Shown here: positions 1 through 8,428 of the stretch, piece after piece | Layout: the number at the start of each line of letters is the position of its first letter | Position numbering within the stretch: position 1 is the stretch's first letter | Source: Micromonospora echinofusca | Lineage (GTDB): Bacteria; Actinomycetota; Actinomycetes; Mycobacteriales; Micromonosporaceae | Length of the DNA: 64,000 nt | Direction: 5' to 3' | Assembly (NCBI RefSeq): GCF_900091445.1 | Contig: NZ_LT607733.1 | Location: 2,806,501 to 2,870,500 of the forward strand | Translations under genes and position numbers: made by a program | Notes under the pieces: model-generated | What the model was told of the DNA's origin: nothing | Databases searched by the model: none | The model's input: only the letters and a program-made list of their open reading frames with translations

Positions 1-3000
1 GGCCTGGACCTGCACCGGGTGCTGGCCGTACCGCCGGGCACCATCCCCGTCACCACCAGCGGCAAGACCCGGCGGGGCGACTGCGCCCGGGCGTACGCCG
101 CAGGCAGCGCCACGATCGTCGCGGACGACCCCCTGCGCCCGGTCGCGCGCCCTGCGCCGGCCGTCGCGCCGGCGCAGGCGCAGCGGCTGCGGGTCCTGGC
201 CGGCGGGCTGATCGAGGTCGACCCGGAGCGGATCGACCCGGACCGCACCCTGCCGGAGCTGGGATTCGACTCGCTGCGCGCCGTGGAACTGCAACACCTG
301 ATCGAGGGGGAGTGGGGCGTCCGCCCGTCCCTGACCGACCTGCTGGGCGACAGCACGGTGGCCGAGCTGGCCGCCGCGCTGCCGGCCGCGCCCGCGCCGG
401 CCGACCCACCCGCCGCCGCGCCCGCCGCCGACCGGCCCTACCCGCTGTCGTACGGCCAGCGCGCGATCTGGTTCCAGGGCGCCCTCGCCGACGACCCGGC
501 CAACCTCAACCTGTGCCGCGCCGTCACCGTCGACGGCGAGCTGGACGTCGACGCGCTGGCCCGCGCGGTGCGCGACCTCGGCGTCCGGCATCCGGCCCTG
601 CTGACCCGCTACGACGACGCCGGCGCCGAGGTCACCCAGCGGGTGGTCGGCGACGCCGAGGTCACGCTGGACGTACGCGACGCGACCGACTGGCCGGCGG
701 GCCGCCTCGACGAGGAGATCGAGGCGGAACTCGGGGTCGGCTTCGACGGCCCGCCCCTGCTGCGCGCCGTGCTGTTCCGGCAGGCGGCGGACCGGCACAC
801 GCTGCTGCTGTGCACCCACCACAGTGTCATGGACGTGTGGTCGCTGGCGGTGCTGGTCGAGGACCTGGCGACCGGCTACGGCCGGCACGCCGCCGGGGAC
901 GACGCGGCGCCGCCGGCGCCCACCGCCCACCCGGCCGAGTTCGTCGCCTGGCAGCGTTCCTTCCTGGACGGCGCGGCCGGCCGGGAGCTGACCGCGACGT
1001 GCCAGGCGCAGGCCGCCGACCTCGTGCCGCTGGACCTGCCGACCGACCGGCCCCGCCCGTCGGTGCGCACGTTCCGGGGCGCCGCCCACGCCTTCCGGCT
1101 CGGCCCCGACCTGTGCGCCGGGATCGACGCGCTGGCCGCCTCGCACGGGGTCAGCCGCACTGCCGTGCTCTTCGCCGGCTATGCGGCCGTGCTGTCGCGC
1201 TACGCCGGCCAGGCGGAGTTCCCGCTCGGCTTCGTGCACGCGGGCCGGGTCCGGGGCCGCTTCGCCGACCTGGTCAGCTACCTGGTCAACCCGCTGGCGG
1301 TGCCGGTGGACCTGTCCGGCGACCCGGAGTTCGGCGCCCTGGCCCGGGCGGCGCACGACGCGGTGCTGGCCGCCTCCGACCGCGCCGAGGTGCCGTTCGG
1401 GCGGATCGTCGAGGGGCTCGGGCAGGCCGCCGACCCCAGCCGTGGCGCGTTGATCAGCGCGGCCTTCGCCTACCAGCACGGGCGCGGCACCGACCGGCTC
1501 GGGCTCGCGCCGATGGTGCTCAACCACGAGGGGGCGCTGGGGGACTGGGCCGGGCTGCGGGTACGCAACCGGCCGGTGCGGCAGCGGGCCACCTACTACG
1601 ACCTCTCCCTCTACCTGGGCGAGCACGGCGGCGAACTGCTGGGCACCTTCGACTACAGCACCGACCTCTTCGACGCCGACACGGTGGGCGTGCTGGCCGA
1701 GGCGCTGACCGCGCTGCTCGCCGCAGCCGTCGCGGCGCCGGCGACCCCGGTCGGCGCCCTGCCCCTGCTCGGCGCCGAGGGGCGGCGGCGGGTGCTGGTG
1801 GAGTGGAACGACACCACGACCGACCACGACACCGGACGCTGCGCGCCGGAGATCGTCGCCGAGCAGGCCCGCCGGACCCCGGACGCGCCGGCCGCGATCG
1901 ACGACACCACCCGGTTGACGTACGCCGAACTCAACGCGGCGGCCAACCGGCTGGCCCACCGGCTGATCGGGCTGGGCGCCGGCCGAGGCACCCGGGTCGG
2001 CCTGCTGGTGCCCCGCTCCACGGTCAGCCTCACCGCCGTGCTGGCGATCCTCAAGACCGGTGCGGCCTACGTGCCGCTCGACCCGTCGTACCCGGTGGAC
2101 CGGCTGCGGTTCATGCTCGCCGACTCCGGGGCCCGGCTGCTGGTCGCCGCCCCCGACGCGGCCGCCGACCTGCCCGACGTCGAGGTGGTCGACCCGGCCG
2201 AGGAGTCGCTCGCCGCCGAGGACGACCGCGACCCGCGGCCGACGGCCCACCCCGACGACGTGGCCTACGTCGTCTACACCTCCGGGTCGACCGGCACCCC
2301 GCGCGGTGTCCTCGGCCTGCACCGGGGCATCGTCAACCGGCAGCGGTGGATCATGGACCGCTTCCCGATGGGGCCGGACGAGGTGGGCAGCCACAAGACC
2401 TCGCTGAGCTTCTTCGACTCCGGCGGCGAGATGTTCCTCCCGCTCTTCGCCGGCGCCCCGCTCGTCGTGGTTCCCGAGGACGTCGGGCGCGACCCGGTCC
2501 GCCTGGTCGACCTGCTCGCCCGGCACCGGGTCACCCGTCTGGTGGCCGTACCGTCGCTGCTGCGGGCCATCCTCGACGGCGTACCCGACGCCGGGGAGCG
2601 GCTGTCGGCGCTGCGCTACTGCCACTCCAGCGGCGAGGCGCTCACCCCGGACCTGGCCGCGCGCTGGCTGGCTGCCCTGCCGGGCTGCGTCCTGGTCGAC
2701 CTGTACGGTTCGTCGGAGATCTCCGCCGACGTGACGCTGGACGTGGTCACCGGACCCGAGCGGGTCGGCAGCGTCGGTCGGCCCATCGGCAACACCCGGG
2801 TGTACGTCCTGGACGAGGCCCTGCGGCCGGTGCCGCCCCGCTTCGCCGGCGAGGTGTACGTCGGCGGGGCCGGCCTGGCCCGTGGCTACCTGGACCAGCC
2901 CGCGTTGACCGCGGCGCGGTTCGTCCCCGATCCGTACGGCAGCGGCGAGCGGCTGTTCCGCACCGGTGACCGGGGCCGGTTCAGCCACGACGGGCGGCTG

Positions 3001-4959
3001 GAGTTCCTGGGCCGGGCCGACCACCAGGTGAAGGTCCGTGGCTTCCGGATCGAGCTGGGCGAGATCGAGGCGACGTTGCGGGCCCACCCCGGGGTGGCCG
3101 CCGCCGTGGCCGCGCTCGCCGAGGCGCCGGGCGGCGGGGAACAGCGGATCGTGGCGGCGGTCGTGCCCCGGCAGCGCAGCGGATCCTCCGCTTCGGCCGG
3201 CGCCGATCCGGGCGGGGCGCCGGCCACCACCCGGGTGTCGGACTGGCGGCTGCTCTACGACCGGATGTACACCGAGGCCGGTCCCGCCGAGGAGGCCCAG
3301 CAGGCGATCTGGACCAGCAGCTACACGGGCGCGCCGTTCACCGACGTCGAGATGGGCGAGTGGATCGACCAGGCGGTCCGGCGCATCCGCGAGCTGCGCC
3401 CCCGCCGGCTGCTGGAGCTGGGCTGCGGTACGGGCAACCTGACCCTGGCGCTGGCGCCGGACTGCGAGGCGTACGTCGGCACGGACTTCTCCGCCGCCGG
3501 CCTGAAGGTGCTCGAACAGCGGCTCGACGCCGAGGGGATCGACCGGGACTCCGTCACGTTGCTGCTGCGCGAGGCCGACGACGTCACCGGCATCGAGGCC
3601 GGCAGCTTCGACACCGTGGTGCTGCACTCGGTGACCCAGTACTTCCCCAACCACGACTACCTGCGCGAGGTGCTGCGCGCGGCGGTCACGGCGGCCGCGC
3701 CGGGCGGGCGGATCTACCTCGGCGACGTACGCGACCTGGACCTGCTGGAGGTGTTCCACGCCTCCGTGGAGCTGGGCGCCGAACCGGAACCCGGCCTGAC
3801 CGTGGGCGAGCTGCGCCGCCGCGTCGCCGCCCGGGTGCTCGCCGACGACGAGCTGGTGCTGGCCCCCGACCTGTTCCTCACCGCCCCGGACTGGCTGCCC
3901 GGGGTCACCGGGGCGGAGCTGCATCTCAAGCGGGGCCGGCAGGCCAACGAGCTGAGCGCGTTCCGCTACGACGTCGTCCTGCACGTGGGCGCCGACCCGC
4001 AGCGCCCCGCCGCCGACCCGCTCGACCCGCTGCGGCTCGACTGGGCCGGCGACGCCCTGGACGTCGCCCGGCTGCGCAGCCTGCTGCGCGGCAACCGCAA
4101 CCGCCCGGTGGAGGTGCGCGGCGTGCCGAACGCGCGGCTGGTCACGGTCGCCGGCCCCGTACGCCGGCTGGCCGGGCTCACCGACGCGGACCCGGTGACG
4201 CGCCCGGCGGGCGAGCTGCCGGCCGGGGTCGACCCGGAGGACTGCTGGAGCATCGGCGAGGCGCTGGGCCGGCGCACCTCGGTCGTGCCGTCGACCGAAC
4301 GCGATCCGTACGCGATGGACCTGCGGTTCTGGCCGGCGGGCCGACCCGACGACGCGGTCGGCTGGACGCCGCCCCGCACCCGGCGCGGCGAGTGGCCGGA
4401 GCTGGCCAACGACCCGCTGCGCGCCACCGCCCGGCGGGACCTGCTGCACGACCTGCGTACCCACCTGCGGCAGCGGCTGCCGGAGTTCATGGTGCCGCTG
4501 CTGTACCTGGTCGACGAGCTGCCCACCACGGCGACCGGCAAGGTGAGCCGACGCGCCGTGGCGGCCGAGGCCACCGAGGCGATGGCCCGCCTGGGCGCGG
4601 GCGCCACGGCCCGGCCGCCCACGGCGGGCGGCGGCGGACTCCAGGCCCAGGTCACCGAGGTCTGGCTGGACGTCCTCGGCGTCGGCGCCGTCGGGCTCGA
4701 CGACAACTTCTTCGACGTGGGCGGCAACTCGCTGAGCCTGGTGCAGGTGCACATCCGCCTCCAGGAGCTCATCGGCCGGCAGTTCCCGCTGGTCGACCTG
4801 TACGAGCACACCACCGTGCGCAAGCTCGCCGAGCACCTCGGCGAGCCCGCGCGCCCGGCGGCGCAACCGCCCGCCGACCCCGGTCCCGACCGCACCGAGC
4901 AGGTGGCGAACCGCCGCCGGCTGATGCGCCAGCGAATCCAGGAAGTGGGAAGTCGATGA
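1..4959 (+). CDS. NRPS: FAAL C-terminus-ACP-C-A(N-MT)-PCP (5' partial)
   Basis: The reading frame is open at the left edge, so this is the 3' part of a larger gene. Numbering residues from base 1: residues 1-50 are the end of an acyl-AMP ligase (TTSGKTRR). An acyl carrier follows (GFDSL, Ser91), then a condensation domain (HHSVMD, His273-His274, Asp278), an adenylation domain from about 605, a SAM methyltransferase inserted before the last A motif (LELGCGTGN and HSVTQYFP, typical of N-methyltransferase inserts), the A10 motif TATGKVSRR and a PCP (GGNSLS, Ser1577). The likely role is to load a fatty acid and condense it with an N-methylated residue. Ungapped alignment to GrsA PheA through EMF gives a pocket code of roughly F-D-G-A-H-S-L-A-D-K, whose SLADK end resembles beta-alanine codes as I recall them. 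The stop overlaps the next start (ATGA). Family assignment is firm; substrate is tentative. Confidence 0.93.
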   Translation, partial: GLDLHRVLAVPPGTIPVTTSGKTRRGDCARAYAAGSATIVADDPLRPVARPAPAVAPAQAQRLRVLAGGLIEVDPERIDPDRTLPELGFDSLRAVELQHLIEGEWGVRPSLTDLLGDSTVAELAAALPAAPAPADPPAAAPAADRPYPLSYGQRAIWFQGALADDPANLNLCRAVTVDGELDVDALARAVRDLGVRHPALLTRYDDAGAEVTQRVVGDAEVTLDVRDATDWPAGRLDEEIEAELGVGFDGPPLLRAVLFRQAADRHTLLLCTHHSVMDVWSLAVLVEDLATGYGRHAAGDDAAPPAPTAHPAEFVAWQRSFLDGAAGRELTATCQAQAADLVPLDLPTDRPRPSVRTFRGAAHAFRLGPDLCAGIDALAASHGVSRTAVLFAGYAAVLSRYAGQAEFPLGFVHAGRVRGRFADLVSYLVNPLAVPVDLSGDPEFGALARAAHDAVLAASDRAEVPFGRIVEGLGQAADPSRGALISAAFAYQHGRGTDRLGLAPMVLNHEGALGDWAGLRVRNRPVRQRATYYDLSLYLGEHGGELLGTFDYSTDLFDADTVGVLAEALTALLAAAVAAPATPVGALPLLGAEGRRRVLVEWNDTTTDHDTGRCAPEIVAEQARRTPDAPAAIDDTTRLTYAELNAAANRLAHRLIGLGAGRGTRVGLLVPRSTVSLTAVLAILKTGAAYVPLDPSYPVDRLRFMLADSGARLLVAAPDAAADLPDVEVVDPAEESLAAEDDRDPRPTAHPDDVAYVVYTSGSTGTPRGVLGLHRGIVNRQRWIMDRFPMGPDEVGSHKTSLSFFDSGGEMFLPLFAGAPLVVVPEDVGRDPVRLVDLLARHRVTRLVAVPSLLRAILDGVPDAGERLSALRYCHSSGEALTPDLAARWLAALPGCVLVDLYGSSEISADVTLDVVTGPERVGSVGRPIGNTRVYVLDEALRPVPPRFAGEVYVGGAGLARGYLDQPALTAARFVPDPYGSGERLFRTGDRGRFSHDGRLEFLGRADHQVKVRGFRIELGEIEATLRAHPGVAAAVAALAEAPGGGEQRIVAAVVPRQRSGSSASAGADPGGAPATTRVSDWRLLYDRMYTEAGPAEEAQQAIWTSSYTGAPFTDVEMGEWIDQAVRRIRELRPRRLLELGCGTGNLTLALAPDCEAYVGTDFSAAGLKVLEQRLDAEGIDRDSVTLLLREADDVTGIEAGSFDTVVLHSVTQYFPNHDYLREVLRAAVTAAAPGGRIYLGDVRDLDLLEVFHASVELGAEPEPGLTVGELRRRVAARVLADDELVLAPDLFLTAPDWLPGVTGAELHLKRGRQANELSAFRYDVVLHVGADPQRPAADPLDPLRLDWAGDALDVARLRSLLRGNRNRPVEVRGVPNARLVTVAGPVRRLAGLTDADPVTRPAGELPAGVDPEDCWSIGEALGRRTSVVPSTERDPYAMDLRFWPAGRPDDAVGWTPPRTRRGEWPELANDPLRATARRDLLHDLRTHLRQRLPEFMVPLLYLVDELPTTATGKVSRRAVAAEATEAMARLGAGATARPPTAGGGGLQAQVTEVWLDVLGVGAVGLDDNFFDVGGNSLSLVQVHIRLQELIGRQFPLVDLYEHTTVRKLAEHLGEPARPAAQPPADPGPDRTEQVANRRRLMRQRIQEVGSR

Positions 4960-7400
4960 GCAGCGAGATGGACATCGCCGTCGTGGGGATGAGCGGACGG
5001 TTCCCGGGCGCGGCGAACGTGGCCGAGTTCTGGGAGCTGCTCCGCGACGGTGTGGACGCCGGCCGCCAGCTGACCCCCGCCGAGCTGGACGCCGTCCCGG
5101 CCGCGGAACGCACCGACCCGGCGTACGTGCCGATGTGGTCGGGCATCGAGGGCGCGGACCGGTTCGACGCCCAGTTCTTCGGCTACTCGCCGACCGACGC
5201 GACGCTGATCGACCCGCAGCACCGGATCCTGCTGGAGTGCTCGTGGGAGGCGCTGGAGGACGCCGGCTACGACAGCCGCCGCTTCCCCGGCGACATCGCC
5301 GTGTACGCCGGCTGCGGCCTGAACCAGTATCTGCTCTACCACCTGCTGCCCCAGCAGGAGCTGGTCGACTCCGCCGGCCGCCTCGGCATGGCCGTCGCCA
5401 GCGACAAGGACAACCTGGCCACCCGCATCTCGTACAAGCTCGACCTGACCGGGCCGAGCATGACGGTGCAGACCAACTGCTCGTCGGCCCTGGTCGGGCT
5501 GCACCACGCGATCGGCAGCCTGCTCGACTACCAGTGCGACATGGCGATCGTGGGCGCGGTCAGCGTCAAGAACCCGGTGCCGCGTGGCTACCGGCACGAG
5601 GCCGACGGCATCAATTCGCCCGACGGGCGCTGCCGGGCGTTCGACGCCGAGGCCGCCGGCTACCACCTGGGCGACGGCGCGGGCGTGGTGGTGCTGCGCC
5701 GCCGGGAGGACGCCGAGGCCGCCGGCGACCGGATCTATGCCCTGGTCAAGGGCTCGGCGGTGAACAACGACGGCGCCGGCAAGGTCAGCTTCGTGGCGCC
5801 CGGCCGGTCGGGCCAGGTGCGGGTGATCCGCCGGGCGCTGCGGGTCGCCGACGTCGAGGCGAACTCCATCCAGTACGTCGAGGCCAACGGCAGCGGCACG
5901 CTGATGGGCGACTCGATCGAGGTGTCCGCCCTGGAGGAGGCGTACGGACCCGCCGCCCCCGGCGCCGAGTGGGCCATCGGCTCGGTCAAGCCGAACGTCG
6001 GCAACCTCGACACCGCCTCCGGCGTGACCTCGCTGATCAAGGCGGTCCTCGCCGTGCACCACGGCGAGCTCCCGCCGTCGATCCACTACCGCAAGCCCAA
6101 CCCGCAGACCTCGCTCGACCGGGGGCCGTTCCGCGTCAACGACATGCTGCGGGACTGGCCGGAGGCGGCGGGGCCGCGCCGGGCCGCGGTCAGCTCGTTC
6201 GGCGTCGGCGGGACCAACGCGCACGTCATCCTCGAACAGGCGCCGCCACCCGCGCCGCCGGGGCCGAACCCGCCCGCCGTGCTGCTCACCGTCTCGGCGG
6301 CCGGCGGCGAGGCGCTGGCCGCCGCCGCGGCCCGGCTCGCCGGGCACGTCGGGAGCCACCCCGGGCAGGCCCTCGCCGACATCGCCTACACCAGCCAGGT
6401 CGGGCGGCGCGCGTTCCGTCACCGGGCCTTCGTGGTGGCCGCCGACGCCGGGGAGGCGGCCCGCGCGCTGTCCGCCGTCGGCGCGGTGGAGGCGTCGCCC
6501 GAGGCGACCCCGGTGGCGTACGCGTTCGGTGCCACCTGCCCCGACCTGGCCGCGCTGTGCGACGCCCTGCCCCGGCTGCGGGCGGAGGTCGACCGGGTGG
6601 CCGGCGAGCTGGGCCTCGACCAGGGCTCCGCCCCGGCGGGCTCCGACGCGGCCACCGTCACCGGGCAGCTCGCGCTCGCCCGGCTGCTGGCCGCCTGCGG
6701 CGTGTCCCCGGTCGCCGCCCACGGCCACGGCGCGGGTGCCGTGACGGCGGCCGTCGTCGACGGCCGCTGGACGACGGCGCAGGCGGGCCGGGCGCTGCGT
6801 GCCGGCACCCACCCGCCGGCCCCGGCCGTCGCGCCGGCCGGGGCCGCCGTCACGCTGGCCGTCGGACCGGCCGAGGCGTCGACGCTGGCCCTGACCGACG
6901 ACGCCGGCAGCCTCCGGGGGCTGCTCGGCGCACTCGGCGAGCTGTGGCGCCGGGGCGTCGAGGTGGACTGGGCCGCCCTGCACGAGGGCGGGTCGCGGCG
7001 TCGCGTCGGCCTGCCGACGTACCCGTTCCAGCGCTCGCGGCACTGGGTCGACCCGGTGGCCGTGGCGCCCGTGACCGGCACGGCGCCGGCGGCCCCGGCC
7101 GCCGAGGCCCAGCCCGCCGCCGGGACGGTCCTGGAGGAGGCGGTGGCCGCCGTGTGGCGACGCCGGCTCGGGGTGGACCGGATCGGGCTGCACGACTCGT
7201 TGCTGATGCTCGGCGCGGACTCCCTCAACGCCGCCCGGACGCTGCGGGACCTCGCCCAGGCCTTCCACGTCGAGCTGCAACTCGGCGTGTTCCTGGAGAC
7301 CCCCACCGTCGCCGCGCTCGCCGCGGTGATCGACGGCAAGCTGCGCGAGGCGCAGGAGATCCGGGCCGCGCTCGCCGCGGTCGCCGAAGAGGGAGCGTGA
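4956..7400 (+). CDS. Ketosynthase-like / vestigial AT / ACP protein with both catalytic His replaced
   Basis: 814 residues. The N-terminal 430 residues are a modular ketosynthase fold (DIAVVGMSGRFPGA; VQTNCSSALVG with Cys175). The two conserved histidines of the elongating Cys-His-His triad are both asparagine: EANGSGT (Asn311) instead of EAHGTGT, and KPNVGNLD (Asn350) instead of KxNxGHLD. Residues about 430-720 keep the KS-AT linker and the post-AT linker YPFQRSRHW, but the AT core is short, the GQGSQ-like motif is absent and GHSxG reads GHGAG (Gly592 for Ser). An ACP follows (GADSLN). By family rules this should not extend chains: it may be a non-elongating KS0, a docking or gatekeeping unit, or catalyse another acyl reaction on Cys175. 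It is coupled to the genes on both sides by 4-bp overlaps, so it is presumably expressed and needed. Confidence 0.9.
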   Translation: MSSEMDIAVVGMSGRFPGAANVAEFWELLRDGVDAGRQLTPAELDAVPAAERTDPAYVPMWSGIEGADRFDAQFFGYSPTDATLIDPQHRILLECSWEALEDAGYDSRRFPGDIAVYAGCGLNQYLLYHLLPQQELVDSAGRLGMAVASDKDNLATRISYKLDLTGPSMTVQTNCSSALVGLHHAIGSLLDYQCDMAIVGAVSVKNPVPRGYRHEADGINSPDGRCRAFDAEAAGYHLGDGAGVVVLRRREDAEAAGDRIYALVKGSAVNNDGAGKVSFVAPGRSGQVRVIRRALRVADVEANSIQYVEANGSGTLMGDSIEVSALEEAYGPAAPGAEWAIGSVKPNVGNLDTASGVTSLIKAVLAVHHGELPPSIHYRKPNPQTSLDRGPFRVNDMLRDWPEAAGPRRAAVSSFGVGGTNAHVILEQAPPPAPPGPNPPAVLLTVSAAGGEALAAAAARLAGHVGSHPGQALADIAYTSQVGRRAFRHRAFVVAADAGEAARALSAVGAVEASPEATPVAYAFGATCPDLAALCDALPRLRAEVDRVAGELGLDQGSAPAGSDAATVTGQLALARLLAACGVSPVAAHGHGAGAVTAAVVDGRWTTAQAGRALRAGTHPPAPAVAPAGAAVTLAVGPAEASTLALTDDAGSLRGLLGALGELWRRGVEVDWAALHEGGSRRRVGLPTYPFQRSRHWVDPVAVAPVTGTAPAAPAAEAQPAAGTVLEEAVAAVWRRRLGVDRIGLHDSLLMLGADSLNAARTLRDLAQAFHVELQLGVFLETPTVAALAAVIDGKLREAQEIRAALAAVAEEGA

Positions 7401-8428
7401 ACCCCGTGCCCGACGTCAGTTTCATCACCGTGGTCCCCCGGGTACGGGACCTCACGCAGTACTCGCAGACGGCGATGTCCGTCATCCGCCGCACCGACGC
7501 GGCGGACCTCGACGGGGTGCTCATCTTCACCGGCAGCGGCGCGGTGCTCGACCCCTGGATCCTGGCGACGGCGGCGGCGGCCGGCACCACCCGGCTCAGC
7601 CCGCTGGTCGCGGTGAACCCGGTCTACCAGCACCCCTTCACCGCGGCCCGGATGGTCGCCTCGCTCGGCCTGCTCTACCAGCGGCGCATCGACCTCAACC
7701 TGATCACCGGCACGGCCGTCAGCGACCTGGACGCGCTCGGCGACCGGCTGGAGCACGACGACCGGTACGCGCGGCTCGCCGAGTACGTCGAGATCATGAT
7801 GGGGGTGCTGGGCAGCCGTCGACCGTTCAGCTTCGACGGGCGGTTCTACCAGGTGTCGCGGTTGCAGCTCACGCCCGGGCTGCCCGCGCACCTGCTGCCC
7901 CGGCTGTTCGTCGCGGGGCAGTCCCCGGCCGCCCGCGAGGTGGCCGCACGGGTGGGCGCCACCAGCATCCAGATGCTGACGGCGGGCCGGTCCGACGCCG
8001 ACGGCGCGCCGGCCGGCGCGTTGAACTTCGGCCTGCTGACCCGGGCGACGGCGGAGGAGACCGAGCGGGTCGCCGCGGCCCGCTTCCCGGAGGACCCGGA
8101 CGGCGCCAAGATCACCGCGGTCACCATGGCCAACACCGACTCGGTCTGGAAGCAGCGGCTCTTCGCCGAGGCGGAGGCGGGTCACGGCGCCGTGACCGTC
8201 GACCCGGCGTACCGGCTCGCGCCGTTCCGCTCCGGCCAGGCGGACGGGCCGTACCTGGTGGCCGACCACGTCGGTGCCGTCGAGCGGCTGCTGGCCATGA
8301 TCCGGGCCGGGGTACGCACGTTCGTGCTGGACACCCCCACCGACGACGAAGACTTCCACAACCTCGCAACGGTCGTCCGGATCGTCCGTGACCGACTGCG
8401 GGTCGACCCGACCGAGGGAGAACGATGA
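7397..8428 (+). CDS. Luciferase-like (LLM class) flavin-dependent monooxygenase
   Basis: 343 residues from a GTG start overlapping the previous stop (GTGA). The sequence has the bacterial-luciferase/alkanesulfonate-monooxygenase TIM-barrel pattern: early strand SFITVVPRVRD, the segment ATAAAAGTTRLSPLVAVNP, then QRRIDLNLITGTAVSDLDALG and a C-terminal helix AVERLLAMIRAGVRTFVL. Such enzymes use FMNH2 from a separate reductase and O2. In hybrid NRPS/PKS clusters LLM enzymes often oxidise carrier-bound acyl chains, and some work with an aminotransferase to install an amino group. A class III aminotransferase lies three genes downstream, so oxidation followed by transamination of the carrier-bound chain is a reasonable inference. 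The actual substrate cannot be read from the sequence. Confidence 0.88.
   Translation: MNPVPDVSFITVVPRVRDLTQYSQTAMSVIRRTDAADLDGVLIFTGSGAVLDPWILATAAAAGTTRLSPLVAVNPVYQHPFTAARMVASLGLLYQRRIDLNLITGTAVSDLDALGDRLEHDDRYARLAEYVEIMMGVLGSRRPFSFDGRFYQVSRLQLTPGLPAHLLPRLFVAGQSPAAREVAARVGATSIQMLTAGRSDADGAPAGALNFGLLTRATAEETERVAAARFPEDPDGAKITAVTMANTDSVWKQRLFAEAEAGHGAVTVDPAYRLAPFRSGQADGPYLVADHVGAVERLLAMIRAGVRTFVLDTPTDDEDFHNLATVVRIVRDRLRVDPTEGER

Noticed and set aside
3966..7280. A 1,104-codon open frame on the reverse strand opposite the NRPS and KS genes
   Set aside because: It is antisense to well-supported domains, has Arg/Gly/Val-rich low-complexity translation and no recognisable family; long antisense frames are expected at this GC content.
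4956..7400. Calling the KS protein a normal PKS extension module
   Set aside because: The codons at the two His positions (AAC at 5886 and 6003) clearly read Asn, and the AT serine is Gly.
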